Part shown: piece by piece, positions 25,935 through 37,291 of the stretch
How the letters are laid out: every line of letters starts with the position of its first letter
Numbering within the stretch: the stretch's first letter is position 1
Notes under the pieces: model-generated
Databases searched by the model: none
Told to the model about the DNA's origin: nothing
What the model saw: the letters and a program-made list of their open reading frames with translations, nothing else
Made by a program: the position numbers and the translations under genes
From: an uncultured Clostridia bacterium
GTDB taxonomy: Bacteria > Bacillota > Clostridia > Christensenellales > UBA1242
Assembly: GCA_944376905.1 (NCBI GenBank)
Contig: CALWEA010000003.1
Span: 1-64,000 of the forward strand
Direction: 5' to 3'
Length of the DNA: 64,000 nt

Positions 25935-27224
25935 TTAAGGTTTTATTCTTGTTGGACCTCTAAATATAAACATTGCTTCTTTAATTGTTGGAATGTTTAA
26001 AAGGAGCATAGTAAGTCTATCTAAACCAATTCCAAAACCGCCATGAGGTGGACAGCCATATTTAAAGAAATCTAAATAAAAATCAAGTTTTTCTTTTGAG
26101 TTTCCTTTTTCCAATGCTTGTTCAACTAATTTTTGATAACGATGTTCACGGACAGCACCTGTTGTTATTTCCATTCCTTTCCAATATAAATCATAGCCTT
26201 TTGCTAATGTTGGATTGTTTTCATCTCGCATGTGATAAAATGCACGAAAATCTGCTGGATAGCCTGTAACAAAATAAAATTCATGTCCGTTTTTCTTAAC
26301 TAAATATTCGCCTAATGCTTTTTCTTGCTCGGTTGTGAAATCTTCTCCAAATTCTATGTCAAAATCTAAATCTTGCAGAATTTCAACGGCATCTTTCATG
26401 TTGATTCTTGGAAAAGGTAAACTTGGAACAACAACATCAACACCAAAAACATTTTTTATTTCTTCGCCATAAACTTCTTTAACTTTAATTAATGCATAGG
26501 CGAGCATCTCTTCTTCAAATTGCATAATTTCTTCAAGATTTTTTATGTTTGCCATTTCAATATCAACACCAGTAAATTCAGTTGCGTGGCGAGATGTAAA
26601 ACTTTTTTCCGCTCTAAAAACTGGTGCTATTTCAAAAATTCGTTCCAAACCCGAAGCAATTGCCATTTGTTTGTAAAATTGAGGACTTTGTGTTAAATAT
26701 GCTTTTTCGCCAAAATATTCAAGTGTAAACAAATCACTTCCACTTTCGCTTGGTTGTGAAATAATCTTTGGACTATGAATTTCAATAAAGTTTCTTTCTA
26801 ACATAAAATCTCTCAAACTTTTAGTTAAAAGAGTTTGGACTTTCATCATAAGAGCATTTTTTGGTTGACGAAGGTCTATCCAGCGATAATCTAGTTTTTG
26901 GTCTATATTACTATCTGCTTCTATTGGAAGTGTTTCCGCAATACTTTCGATTATTATATTTTCAGGTATTATTTCTTTTCCACCTAATTTAACAAAACTG
27001 TTTTCAACAACATTTCCCAAAACAGTAACATAAGAACCAACAGTTAGTTTTTCTGTTATTGGTAATAGATCTGGTTTAGTTGCTTTGTCAACAGTTATTT
27101 GTACGCTTCCGTATAAATCACGAACAATTATAAATTGAACGCTTTTTTGGTCTCTAATTCTGTCTATAAATCCGTTAATACAAACATTTGTGTTTGGAAT
27201 TAACTCATTAATTTTCGTTCTCAT
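25935..27224 (-). CDS. aspS: Aspartyl-tRNA synthetase, archaeal-type (probably non-discriminating)
   Basis: A class IIb synthetase of 429 residues: an OB-fold anticodon-binding domain (about 1-100, 'CINGFIDRIRDQKSVQFIIVRD') and a catalytic core with motif 1 ('IEIHSPKIISQPSESGSD'), motif 2 ('FRAEKSFTSRHATEFTGVD') and motif 3 ('GIGLDRLTMLLLNIPTIKEA'). It lacks the GAD insertion of bacterial AspRS and ends in 'FRGPTRIKP', like archaeal/eukaryal-type AspRS. With GatCAB next door, it probably also charges tRNA(Asn) with Asp for later amidation; this is inference from family and context. The ATG follows AAGGAG. Confidence 0.93.
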   Translation of the reverse strand: MRTKINELIPNTNVCINGFIDRIRDQKSVQFIIVRDLYGSVQITVDKATKPDLLPITEKLTVGSYVTVLGNVVENSFVKLGGKEIIPENIIIESIAETLPIEADSNIDQKLDYRWIDLRQPKNALMMKVQTLLTKSLRDFMLERNFIEIHSPKIISQPSESGSDLFTLEYFGEKAYLTQSPQFYKQMAIASGLERIFEIAPVFRAEKSFTSRHATEFTGVDIEMANIKNLEEIMQFEEEMLAYALIKVKEVYGEEIKNVFGVDVVVPSLPFPRINMKDAVEILQDLDFDIEFGEDFTTEQEKALGEYLVKKNGHEFYFVTGYPADFRAFYHMRDENNPTLAKGYDLYWKGMEITTGAVREHRYQKLVEQALEKGNSKEKLDFYLDFFKYGCPPHGGFGIGLDRLTMLLLNIPTIKEAMFIFRGPTRIKP

Positions 27225-27589
27225 TTTTTCTCCTTTAAATTAATAAAAAAATTTATAACAATAAGTGTAATTATACACCAAGACATAAAAAAAATAAAGT
27301 AAATAAACAAATTTCCTTATTAAATACTTAATATAAATTATAGATTTTATAATAAAAGAGAAAATCTAATATAAATAAACCGCCAAACAATTTAAAATTT
27401 CTTTAATATAAAAATTTGAGTTAAATAATAAAAAATATTTATGATAAAACAATTTTTTATTACAACAATATAGCAATAAACAATTTTTGTGTTAATTTTT
27501 GTTTTAGTTAATGGAAAAAATTAATATTTAAAAAATAAAAACCGCTTAATGATATTTAAACGGTTAGACAGTTTTTTTTATTTTTAAAA
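27225..27589. other. Gap between aspS and rpsT
   Basis: No gene is visible in these 365 bases. The right end holds the rpsT terminator (27530-27565). The rest is AT-rich sequence that should contain the aspS promoter on the minus strand, but I cannot place it with confidence. Confidence 0.6.
27530..27565 (-). terminator. rpsT terminator
   Basis: On the minus strand AACCG.TTAA (from 27565) pairs with TTAA.CGGTT (to 27540) around a short loop and is followed by TTTTATTTTTT. It lies 25 bases after the rpsT stop. Confidence 0.8.
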
Positions 27590-27859
27590 TTATGCGTTTT
27601 TAGCATCGCTTAAAAGTTTTGCAAAATGAGCCTTCTTTCTTGAAGCACTATTTGAATGAATTATATTATTTTTAGAAGCAACATCTAATAAACTTGCAAC
27701 TTTTGCATATAAACTTTCCGCATTTGCAATATCTTTTTCGGCGATTGCCTTTTTAAACTTTTTAACATAAGTAGAAATTTCTGATTTTTTTGCACGATTT
27801 CTAAGATTGTTCTTTTTTGCAATTTCCACTCTTTTTTCTGCTGATTTAATGTTTGGCAT
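27590..27859 (-). CDS. rpsT: 30S ribosomal protein S20
   Basis: The 89-residue basic protein 'MPNIKSAEKRVEIAKKNNLRN' with 'NIIHSNSASRKKAHFAKLL' near the end is S20, which binds 16S rRNA in the body of the small subunit. The length is normal. An AAAGGAG site precedes the ATG. It is monocistronic here, with its own terminator, away from comEC-holA. Confidence 0.98.
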   Translation of the reverse strand: MPNIKSAEKRVEIAKKNNLRNRAKKSEISTYVKKFKKAIAEKDIANAESLYAKVASLLDVASKNNIIHSNSASRKKAHFAKLLSDAKNA

Positions 27860-28104
27860 AGTTATCTCCTTTAAAATTCATTCGAAGATTATATCATAAT
27901 AAAAAAATAAAATCAAGTGTTTTTAAATATTTATTTTTTGTTGAATTAAATTTTGTTTGTGTTTTTAATCTTTGATGATGTATTTGATGATGTAAATAAT
28001 AAAAATTTAAGTAATTTGCTTTAAACAAAAAAATAAATGTATAAATTTATTAAAATTATTTTAAAGTTTTAACATATAAAAATTATAAATCATATTTAAT
28101 AAAT

Positions 28105-29130
28105 ATGAGTGTTAAAAAAATTATTGTTATAGACAGTGGGGTTGGTGGTTTACATATTTTAAAAGAATGTCAAAAACTAATGCCAAACATAAACTTTATT
28201 TATGTTGCTGATACATTTAATTCTCCTTATGGAGAAAAATCAAAAAAACAATTAAAAGATATTTCTTTGAATTTGTTAAAAAATTTGGAAAAAACATATA
28301 ACCCGATAGCATTTGTTATTGCTTGCAACACATTAACTGTTAATTGTGTAAAGTATTTGCGACAACATATAAAAACTCAAATTTTTGGAATTGAACCCGC
28401 TTTAAAACAGGCAAAAATTAACGGGGGAGAAACTATATTGTTTGCAACAAAACAAACAATCAAACAATATTCAAAATTAAATAAAAAAATTGTAAGACAG
28501 TTAAAACAAGAATATAAAAAGCAGGGATTAATTTTTAAAAATTATGATAAAGTTTATAAACTCTACATTCCAAATTTACCTAGTTTAATAGACAATAATA
28601 TTGAAAATTTAAATCAAGTAAGACCTATTTTAGAAAAGCGTTTTGCGAAATACTACTTCAAAAATATTAATAATTTAGTTTTGGGTTGCACGCATTTTAT
28701 TGCTTTAAAACCTCTGTTAAAAGAAATTATTGGGCATGATGTAGAAATTTTTGATGGTGCTAAGGCTGTCGCGAACCATACGTATAGTGTTTTAATTTCA
28801 AATAAAGATTCTATAATTAATCAAAATAACAAAATTTATAAAGAAAAAGAAGGGCAAAAGGAAACGACAATTGATAATGAAACAAATATTCAAATAAATA
28901 ATAAAAATTGTTTGGAAGATAATAAAAAAGATATTGAAAATGACATTGATATAGAAAGAGTTTGTGAAAATTCGTTAAGCATAGATAAAGTTGAAAATTT
29001 TTTAACTAAAAAAATAAATAAGGTTACATTTCTAACAACTGATGCTAATCCATGTAAAAAGAATAAATTAAAAAAATATTATTTAAAAATTATTTATAAT
29101 GAAATAAACAAAATTAGCAATAAAGATTAA
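28105..29130 (+). CDS. murI: Glutamate racemase with a C-terminal-half insertion
   Basis: MurI makes D-glutamate for peptidoglycan. Both catalytic cysteines are present: 'ACNTLTVNC' (Cys about 73) and 'LGCTHFIALKPLL' (Cys about 195), with 'VIDSGVGGLHIL' at the start (Asp 10) and 'PYGEKSKKQL' near 43. At 341 residues it is about 75 longer than normal. The extra length is an Asn/Lys/Glu/Asp-rich low-complexity segment at about 236-305, ahead of the last strand 'KVTFLTTDAN'. The core is otherwise complete. No clear ribosome-binding site is seen before the ATG. The transcript probably ends at the hairpin beginning at 29218. Confidence 0.92.
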   Translation: MSVKKIIVIDSGVGGLHILKECQKLMPNINFIYVADTFNSPYGEKSKKQLKDISLNLLKNLEKTYNPIAFVIACNTLTVNCVKYLRQHIKTQIFGIEPALKQAKINGGETILFATKQTIKQYSKLNKKIVRQLKQEYKKQGLIFKNYDKVYKLYIPNLPSLIDNNIENLNQVRPILEKRFAKYYFKNINNLVLGCTHFIALKPLLKEIIGHDVEIFDGAKAVANHTYSVLISNKDSIINQNNKIYKEKEGQKETTIDNETNIQINNKNCLEDNKKDIENDIDIERVCENSLSIDKVENFLTKKINKVTFLTTDANPCKKNKLKKYYLKIIYNEINKISNKD

Positions 29131-29217
29131 CATAAAAGATTAACTCGCCTGTTAAATAAAATTATAAATGCTTATTATAAAAAATGTTAATATGTATGTA
29201 TGAGCAGATAGAAAAAA

Positions 29218-29415
29218 ACTGCGTATTTAATGTATATATACGCAGTATTTTTTTATTTTAACAATAATATTTTAGCATAATAAAACATAAATATCAAATA
29301 TTTTTTAAAAATTTTATATGTTTTTATTTTGTTTTATGCTTTTTATGTTTTTATTTACTAAAATTTTTCACTATATATTGAAAATTACTGCGTATTTATA
29401 CATTAAATACGCAGT
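29218..29415. repeat. 198-bp palindromic repeat element, copy 2
   Basis: Same length and structure as the copy at 6252-6449. The ends 29218-29246 and 29387-29415 are 29-bp inverted repeats of each other (one mismatch), each a self-complementary hairpin ACTGCGTAT/ATACGCAGT. The left end here is identical to the complement of the right end of copy 1. Substitutions are scattered, with several in the central loop. As in copy 1, it follows a housekeeping gene (murI) and precedes an exported-protein gene. Confidence 0.85.
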
Positions 29416-29567
29416 TAAAAGGAGTATTAAAATTTGAAAAAAGTCTTATAAATAAAGAGTTTGTTATTAAAAATTATAAATTTTTAAAAAATACAAATTA
29501 GAAATTTTAAAGGTTTGAGAAATTGTAAATTTAGAATTTTAAAAGTTATGAAAAATATTAAAAAGTT

Positions 29568-29597
29568 TTGACAAAAGTATTAAAGGAATGATATAAT
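29568..29597 (+). promoter_or_regulatory. Sigma-A type promoter of the GLUG-repeat gene
   Basis: TTGACA at 29568-29573 and TATAAT at 29592-29597 are both consensus and are separated by 18 bases. Transcription would start near 29604, leaving a leader of about 58 bases before the ATG at 29662. The palindromic element lies just upstream, so it would be outside the transcript. Confidence 0.85.
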
Positions 29598-29661
29598 CTC
29601 TTAAAGACTGAATATAAAATTTGTCATTGTAAAAACTAAAAAATAAAAGAAGGTAAATTGT

Positions 29662-31722
29662 ATGATAAAAAATAAGTTACAAATAATTATGACAATCGGT
29701 TGGATTTTTTTAATATCTATATTTATGGCAATTGCAGTTTATGCGTTAACTACAACAAAAGAATTAAAGTTTTTTGCTGGAATAAAGTATGATCCAACAA
29801 TAATAGTCGATGTTTATATAAACGATAATTTGGTGTTTAGTAGTAGAGCACCTGGTGAAGTTAATCAAGATTATATAGATAACATTGTCAATGATACAAT
29901 AAATTTTAATAGTAATATTATTGCAGGGGAAACATATAACATAAGGATAGTGAATTGTGATACGCAAAAAGATATATTATACACAATCAACAATAATGGT
30001 GAATTAAGTGGAGTTATTGAAAAAAATAACGGAACAAATTCTAATGAGGCTACAGAAGTAATTACAATAACAGAAACAGGATTAGGACAAACATTATTTA
30101 GTATAAAATTGGAAATATTGTATGATTTAAAAGATTTAGTTGAATTAGTTGAAAACGATGATGAAACTTGGTTAAATTTTGGGGAATTAGGAACAATTAA
30201 AAATATAACGGGCAAAACATTTTATGTGTCTGATATTAACGGATTATTGAATTTATCCGCATTAGTTGGAAAAGTTAATACAATAACTAAATATGATTCA
30301 GAGTTAGAGTTAGAGTACGGCTATGATAATTCCGCGGGGCCAGCGGTAACATTTGAAGGAGCAACAATACAAATGTTAAATGAGATAGACTGTGGTAATA
30401 CAAGTGCTTTTACTAATGCTAAAACTTTTATTCCTATTGGTAATTCTTCAAATAGTTTTCAAGGAACATTTGACGGCAATAATAAAACAATAAAAGGATT
30501 ATATATTGAACAAGAAGCGGACTATGCTGGATTATTTGGATATGTTTCTAATGCCGAAATAAAAGATTTAACAATGCAAAACTGCAAGGTTGTTTCAACA
30601 GGCAACTATGTTGGAAATTTTGTTGGTCGTGCAGATAATTCTTCAATATCTAATTGCAGTGCCGATTGCAGTGCCGATTGCAGTGCCGAAGAAACAGCGG
30701 TTAGTGGTCCTAATTGTGTTGGCGGAATAGTGGGTTACGCTAAAAACGCAACAATCACAAACTGCTATAATACGGGGAATATTAGTGGTGATTATAATAT
30801 TAGTGGAATAGTGGGGTACATTAGCGATGGTGAAGTAACAATCGAGTATTGTTATAATGAAGGAGTTCTAAAGGGTTTGAATCATTATGTCGCCGGAATA
30901 GTTGGGCGTGTTTTTTCGGGTACAACAGTAATTACAAATTGTTATAATGTAGGAAGTATTAATGGTTATCGATGTGTTGGTGGAATATTGGCATATGTTG
31001 ATGAGGGGGCAACAATTAGCATTTCCAATTGTTATAACAATGGAAATGTTAGTGGTTCTAAATGGATTGCTGGAATAGTGGGGTATGTTGTATCTGTTGC
31101 AACAATTACATATTGTCATAATTCGGGAAATGTTAGTAGTGTTGACGGTGACGTTGGCGGAATAGTTGGGATTTGTAAAGTTACAGATGGAGTTGTAAAT
31201 ATTTTAAATTGTTACAATACTCATCAAATAACAGGAGGAGATTGTGGAGGTGGAATAATTGGTTTGTGTGATAATGGTACAATAAATGTATTTAATAATT
31301 TTAATGTTGGCACTGTTGAGATTGATTCTTATTATGTAGGAGGAATCATTGGGTCAAGTAATAATGGGAAAATATATATTAACAATTGTTATCATATTGG
31401 GAATATAGTTGATAATGGAAGTAATCTTGCTCGTGGTGGAATTCTTGGATATATTTGGAGTGCAGATGTAACTGTTAAAAATTCATTTTGTAGTAATAGT
31501 TATAAGGTCATAGGGAATGCTGAAAATGCAAATAGCACTTCATATTATGGGACATTTAGTTCGGCAAGTGATAATGTTGTTCAAACGAGCAGTGAAGATC
31601 TTGTTTATATTGGAAATATACTAGATGTTTTAAATGCTTATATAGAGGCTAATTCTACTTATAATGGAATTGATTTAAAATCTTGGGTTTCTGTAAATGG
31701 CGGTTATCCTGTTTTTGCGTGA
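29662..31722 (+). CDS. Exported GLUG-repeat (beta-helix) surface protein
   Basis: The 686-residue protein has an N-terminal transmembrane segment (about 9-31) and a first domain with 'GIKYDPTIIVDVYIND', similar to the two other exported proteins in the window. From about residue 250 it has 'IPIGNSSNSFQGTFDGNNKTIKGL' and then roughly nine repeats of the pattern GGIVGY....ITNCYNTGNI, the GLUG motif that builds a right-handed beta-helix in adhesins and IgA-protease-type proteins. A 12-bp tandem repeat adds CSADCSADCSAE near 332-343. There is no sorting signal at the C-terminus, so attachment is probably by the N-terminal anchor. An adhesin-like role is likely but unproven. Confidence 0.88.
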   Translation: MIKNKLQIIMTIGWIFLISIFMAIAVYALTTTKELKFFAGIKYDPTIIVDVYINDNLVFSSRAPGEVNQDYIDNIVNDTINFNSNIIAGETYNIRIVNCDTQKDILYTINNNGELSGVIEKNNGTNSNEATEVITITETGLGQTLFSIKLEILYDLKDLVELVENDDETWLNFGELGTIKNITGKTFYVSDINGLLNLSALVGKVNTITKYDSELELEYGYDNSAGPAVTFEGATIQMLNEIDCGNTSAFTNAKTFIPIGNSSNSFQGTFDGNNKTIKGLYIEQEADYAGLFGYVSNAEIKDLTMQNCKVVSTGNYVGNFVGRADNSSISNCSADCSADCSAEETAVSGPNCVGGIVGYAKNATITNCYNTGNISGDYNISGIVGYISDGEVTIEYCYNEGVLKGLNHYVAGIVGRVFSGTTVITNCYNVGSINGYRCVGGILAYVDEGATISISNCYNNGNVSGSKWIAGIVGYVVSVATITYCHNSGNVSSVDGDVGGIVGICKVTDGVVNILNCYNTHQITGGDCGGGIIGLCDNGTINVFNNFNVGTVEIDSYYVGGIIGSSNNGKIYINNCYHIGNIVDNGSNLARGGILGYIWSADVTVKNSFCSNSYKVIGNAENANSTSYYGTFSSASDNVVQTSSEDLVYIGNILDVLNAYIEANSTYNGIDLKSWVSVNGGYPVFA
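30655..30690 (+). repeat. In-frame 12-bp tandem repeat, three units
   Basis: TGCAGTGCCGAT occurs twice and TGCAGTGCCGAA once, head to tail, encoding Cys-Ser-Ala-Asp/Glu. It is GC-richer than its surroundings. Because the unit is a multiple of three, slippage would change the loop length without breaking the gene. Confidence 0.9.
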
Positions 31723-31789
31723 GAATGGTTTATATATGGCTATAAATAAGCGAATATTATATTATTAATCTTATTATTTAGTTGAAAAT

Positions 31790-31826
31790 AAAAAGGAAAC
31801 TTATTCTATATAAAGTTTCTTTTTTT
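31790..31826 (+). terminator. Terminator of the GLUG-repeat gene
   Basis: GAAACTT (31796-31802) pairs with AAGTTTC (31813-31819), flanked by A-run and T-run, about 70 bases after the stop. The rest of the 308-base gap (31723-32030) is AT-rich with no other signal. Confidence 0.75.
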
Positions 31827-32030
31827 ATCTTTGCTATTTTTTTAATTTTTTATATTTGTTTGATTTGTTTAAATTATATATATGTTAATTTTTTTATTAA
31901 ATTATAAAAATCAATTTTATTGTTAAATTATTTTTATTACTTAATTTATTTTGGTTTTAAATTTTTTTATTATTTTAATTTATTTATAAGTTTTAGAAAG
32001 TAAGTCTGATTTTTTTGTTTTTTTTATTTT

Positions 32031-32801
32031 TTATATTTTTTGTATGCTATTTCCTAACGTCTTTTGCAAATATAGAACTTCTATATAATTATATTTTATC
32101 TTGCTACTCAATGTTTGGTTATTGTTCTCGTTGAAATCTATTAACTGTTGAATTAGTGTGCTGACTGAGTTGATACTTAATTTTAATTTTAGTAAACTTG
32201 TTGTTAATTTTGAATTAAACAATGTTTCAAAATCTGCCTTGACTTTACTAACTTCGCTCTGCAAATTGGCTATATTTAATCTACATTGTGTTTCTGTTGT
32301 AACTTCTGTATCCAAACTAACTGATATGTCGTAAAGAGCGTCATAAGTTGTTTTAAAAAGAGAGGTTGCTGATGTCAAAACTGTTATTTCATCGTTGTTG
32401 TAGCCACTATTAATTTTTAATTGAGGTATTTCAATCTTTATAATACTTGGATTATATCCGCTATTCTTCAAATTTTCTAATACTTTTTGTGCATCGTTTT
32501 CTTCAATGTATGCGCTTGCTAAAACATAATATGTTTCGTTTTCTTGCCATATATATCCTGCTCCGTTTGATTTTTGTAGTTTTGTTGATTGCTCATTGGC
32601 TGTACTTTTAACAGTTGTTTCGTAGAGGCTTACAGCATAAACAGAAAATCCACTATTTTTAGTTATTGTATTATTGGAGAATGTGCCCACAGTTATAAAT
32701 GTTGAAAATAAATCGGCAAGTGCAACACAAAGTCCGAAGCATGTTATTATTGACAATATGGCTATTATTTTTCCACCTTTTTTTGTTTTATTTTTAGACA
32801 C
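32031..32801 (-). CDS. Membrane-anchored SPOR-like domain protein
   Basis: The 256-residue protein starts at GTG with AAGGAG placed 5 bases before it. It has one transmembrane segment (about 11-38). Residues about 80-130 ('GAGYIWQENETYYVLASAYIEENDAQKVLENLKNSGYNPSII') have the alternating pattern of a SPOR domain, which binds denuded glycan strands at division septa or spore envelopes. The C-terminal 120 residues look helical or coiled-coil. A cell-envelope or division role is likely; a sporulation role cannot be claimed from the window. Confidence 0.7.
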   Translation of the reverse strand: MSKNKTKKGGKIIAILSIITCFGLCVALADLFSTFITVGTFSNNTITKNSGFSVYAVSLYETTVKSTANEQSTKLQKSNGAGYIWQENETYYVLASAYIEENDAQKVLENLKNSGYNPSIIKIEIPQLKINSGYNNDEITVLTSATSLFKTTYDALYDISVSLDTEVTTETQCRLNIANLQSEVSKVKADFETLFNSKLTTSLLKLKLSINSVSTLIQQLIDFNENNNQTLSSKIKYNYIEVLYLQKTLGNSIQKI

Positions 32802-33229
32802 ATTTTCTCCTTATAAATATAATTTTTTAATAAAAAAATTTTTTTCTACTTTTATTTTCTATTTTAATTTTTGTTTATTGTTTCATCTTTTTGGATTTTT
32901 TCTTTTGATAATTATTAATTTGTTTATAATAATTTTATTTTTCATGTTTGTATTTTTATTTTTTAGTAATGCTTTATTACCATTTTCATTATATTTAAGT
33001 TTTTTTTTATTATTTTTTTTATTAGTTTATCTTATTAGTTTATCAGTTGTCTTTCTTAATATATGTTTATGAAATTATTCGACAAAGTATGAAAAATTTA
33101 GTGGCGGAAATACTTGCTTTTTATTTTTTATGGGTGTATAATTGGCTCTACTATCAAAAATTTTATAGTTTTTTTATCATTTTTGATTAATTTGTGATTT
33201 TTTATTAGTCACTTTTTAAGGAGGGATAT
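32802..33229. other. Gap before groES
   Basis: No gene is supported in these 428 bases, which are very T-rich on the plus strand. A good promoter lies at 33114-33142. There is no inverted repeat of the CIRCE type (TTAGCACTC-N9-GAGTGCTAA), so HrcA control of groES is not supported. Confidence 0.7.
33114..33142 (+). promoter_or_regulatory. Candidate groES promoter
   Basis: TTGCTT (33114-33119) and TATAAT (33137-33142) are separated by 17 bases, about 90 bases before the groES ATG. No CIRCE repeat overlaps it. Confidence 0.7.
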
Positions 33230-33511
33230 ATGCAAATTAAACCGTTGTATGATAGAATTGTTTTAAGTCCAGAAAAAAACAAAAGTCAAACTGAAAGTGG
33301 ATTAATGCTTCCAGAGGCTGTTCAGGAAAAATCTCAAATAGCAAAAGTTGTCGCTGTTGGTGAGGGTGGAACTTTTGACGGTAAGGAAAGTAAAATTCAA
33401 GTAAAAATAGGGGATAGGGTTTTATATAACAGATTCGCTGGAACTGAAATAAAACTTGATGGTGAAGAATTTATAATTATTAGACAAACTGATATTTTGG
33501 CTATCATTTAA
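33230..33511 (+). CDS. groS: Co-chaperonin GroES (Hsp10)
   Basis: GroES caps the GroEL ring during protein folding. The 93-residue protein 'MQIKPLYDRIVLSPE' has the mobile loop 'KSQTESGLMLPEA' (about 19-31) and the C-terminal 'EFIIIRQTDILAII'. The start is supported by AAGGAGG. groEL follows only after a 349-base gap, unusually long for this pair. Confidence 0.97.
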   Translation: MQIKPLYDRIVLSPEKNKSQTESGLMLPEAVQEKSQIAKVVAVGEGGTFDGKESKIQVKIGDRVLYNRFAGTEIKLDGEEFIIIRQTDILAII

Positions 33512-35501
<1,990 letters not shown>

Positions 35502-35541
35502 TAAAAACGGTTTACAAATTTTATATATTTAATGTTAAAAG

Positions 35542-35568
35542 TCACTTAATTAAATAAGTGATTTTTTT
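35542..35568 (+). terminator. groEL terminator
   Basis: TCACTTA (35542-35548) pairs with TAAGTGA (35555-35561), followed by a T-run. It lies 40 bases after the groEL stop. The rest of the 324-base gap to sepF is AT-rich without other visible signals. Confidence 0.85.
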
Positions 35569-35825
35569 TATTTAATCAATGTAATTTTTTATTAATTAGT
35601 TTGCTTATAGGAAAAAATTAATTAAAATAATTAAAAAAAATAATTGTTTTAGTTTTATTTGTTAAATGTTGACTACAAAAATTCTTATTAATAATTAAAA
35701 ATTTTTGAGTTATTATTAGTATTATTTTAAAAAACTTGCTCTATTATTTAAAATATGTTAAAATTATAATTAAATACAATACATAAGAAATTTTTAAACA
35801 CAATCTACAAAGGAGATGTGAAATA

Positions 35826-36449
35826 ATGGGTTTTTTTGATGTTATTTTAAAAGGGTTGGGTTTTGAGGTTGAAGATAAACCCAAAAAAGAAAAAAAAGAA
35901 AAATTAAATAAAAATAAAAAAATAGGAGAATTTGATTTGCAACAAATTCAAAATTCTAATAATCAAAACAATGATTTATTGCTTGAAAATAATGATTTGA
36001 AAAATGAACAAGAAAATAATGAATTGTTTAAAAACACTGCGAATGAAGAAGGTAAGTATTTAGATAAAAATCTAATTAATAATAAAATAAACAATAAAGA
36101 ATTTGATGATTTAGATTTAAATCACAAACAAATAAATGAAGATTATGAAGAGGTTAATAAATTAGATAATAGTGGTTTAAATTTAAGTAAAAATAAAGTC
36201 AATAATGATATTGAACAAAAATTTATAGAAAATCGCTCGAAAAATTTTCTCAATATTAAACCTTTAAGTCAAGGTCAGGTTTTAGCAACTATTGATGAAT
36301 TAAAAAAAGGTTCAAACGTTATTATTGATGTTTCTGCTTTTATAGATGAAGATGTCCTTCGTGTTCTTGATTTTATTTCTGGTGCTTGCTACTGTCTTGG
36401 TGTTCAAATTAACAAAATAGATGAAACGACGTATGGTCTATACCATTAA
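35826..36449 (+). CDS. sepF: Cell division protein SepF with long Asn-rich linker
   Basis: SepF is a membrane-associated FtsZ anchor of Firmicutes. The N-terminal 'MGFFDVILKGLGFEVED' is the amphipathic membrane-binding helix. The C-terminal ~75 residues ('IKPLSQGQVLATIDELKKGSNVIIDVSAFIDEDVLRVLDFISG') form the SepF core. The linker between them (about 20-130) is rich in Asn, Lys, Glu and Leu and is longer than usual. A strong AAAGGAG site precedes the ATG. It is the only division gene in the region; ftsZ proper is not in the window. Confidence 0.93.
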   Translation: MGFFDVILKGLGFEVEDKPKKEKKEKLNKNKKIGEFDLQQIQNSNNQNNDLLLENNDLKNEQENNELFKNTANEEGKYLDKNLINNKINNKEFDDLDLNHKQINEDYEEVNKLDNSGLNLSKNKVNNDIEQKFIENRSKNFLNIKPLSQGQVLATIDELKKGSNVIIDVSAFIDEDVLRVLDFISGACYCLGVQINKIDETTYGLYH

Positions 36450-36610
36450 CATTTGTTTTTTTGTTTTATAAATACTTGTTTATTTAATATTTAATTAATT
36501 ATATATCTGTTTAATTATATATTTGTTTGTTTATCATTTGTATATTAAAATAAGTTATTGAATATAATTAAAACATTAATGTTAAATATAAAAACTTTTG
36601 AGAGGGTTGT

Positions 36611-37291
36611 GTGAATAGTTTTTTAAAAAAATATAAATTTTGGATTATAGTTGCTTGTGTTGTTGTATTTTCTTTATTATTTGATTTAATAACAAAATCT
36701 TTATTTTATGAAAAATATTATACTTTTATTGATGGGGTTATTAATATTTGGTATACATTTAATACGGGTGCGGCCTGGAGTATTTTGGCGAATCAAACAA
36801 TACTTTTGATTATACTTTCTTTGTTGATTTTAGTCGGTCTTACATTGTTTGCTATTTTTTATAAAAGTTCTTCAAGTTTGTATTCTATTGCTGTTGGTTT
36901 GATTTATGGCGGAGCAATTGGAAATTTAATTGATAGAATTTTTTTAGGTGGGGTTAGAGATTTTATTAGACTAGAATTTTGGCCTTCTTTTCCAATATTT
37001 AATATAGCAGATTGTTGTTTGACCATTGGGGCTATTTTGCTATGTGTTTATTTTTTATTTTTTTCTTCTATTTTAAATAAAAAAAGTAGTGTTGCGAATG
37101 AGGGGGAGATTAATAAAAAAGAAGATAAAAATTTTTTTGAACAAGAAAAAAACGTTTTGCATAACCAAAATGTTGAAAATGTTAATATAGAAATTATTAA
37201 TGAAAATAAAAATTTAAAAAAAGAAGATACAATAAAAAAACAGTCAACAAAAAACAATTCATTAAAATTAAAAAAGAAGAATAAAAAATAA
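36611..37291 (+). CDS. lspA: Lipoprotein signal peptidase (signal peptidase II)
   Basis: LspA cuts the signal peptide of prolipoproteins in the membrane. The start is GTG with GAGAGGG before it. Four transmembrane segments are seen in the first 160 residues. The aspartic protease pair is in 'GNLIDRIFLGGVRDFI' (Asp about 111) and 'FNIADCCLTIG' (Asp about 131). 'FNTGAAWSIL' near 50 is also conserved. The 226-residue length comes from an extra C-terminal cytoplasmic tail of about 65 residues rich in Lys, Asn and Glu. Confidence 0.95.
   Translation: MNSFLKKYKFWIIVACVVVFSLLFDLITKSLFYEKYYTFIDGVINIWYTFNTGAAWSILANQTILLIILSLLILVGLTLFAIFYKSSSSLYSIAVGLIYGGAIGNLIDRIFLGGVRDFIRLEFWPSFPIFNIADCCLTIGAILLCVYFLFFSSILNKKSSVANEGEINKKEDKNFFEQEKNVLHNQNVENVNIEIINENKNLKKEDTIKKQSTKNNSLKLKKKNKK

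Larger units (their letters stand above)
29131..29661. other. Repeat element and leader before the GLUG-repeat gene
   Basis: This 531-base gap contains the second 198-bp palindromic element (29218-29415), about 45 further bases shared with copy 1 (including AAAGTCTTATAAATAAAG), a stretch with repeated AAATTTTAAAAG-like words, and then a strong promoter (29568-29597) serving the exported-protein gene at 29662. Confidence 0.8.

Noticed and set aside
32674-33072. Plus-strand 132-residue open frame, very rich in Phe and Leu
   Set aside because: It overlaps the start of the SPOR-like gene on the other strand, has no ribosome-binding site, and its composition is what T-rich DNA produces by chance.
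33120-33229. CIRCE operator for HrcA upstream of groES
   Set aside because: No TTAGCACTC/GAGTGCTAA inverted repeat is present in the whole upstream gap.
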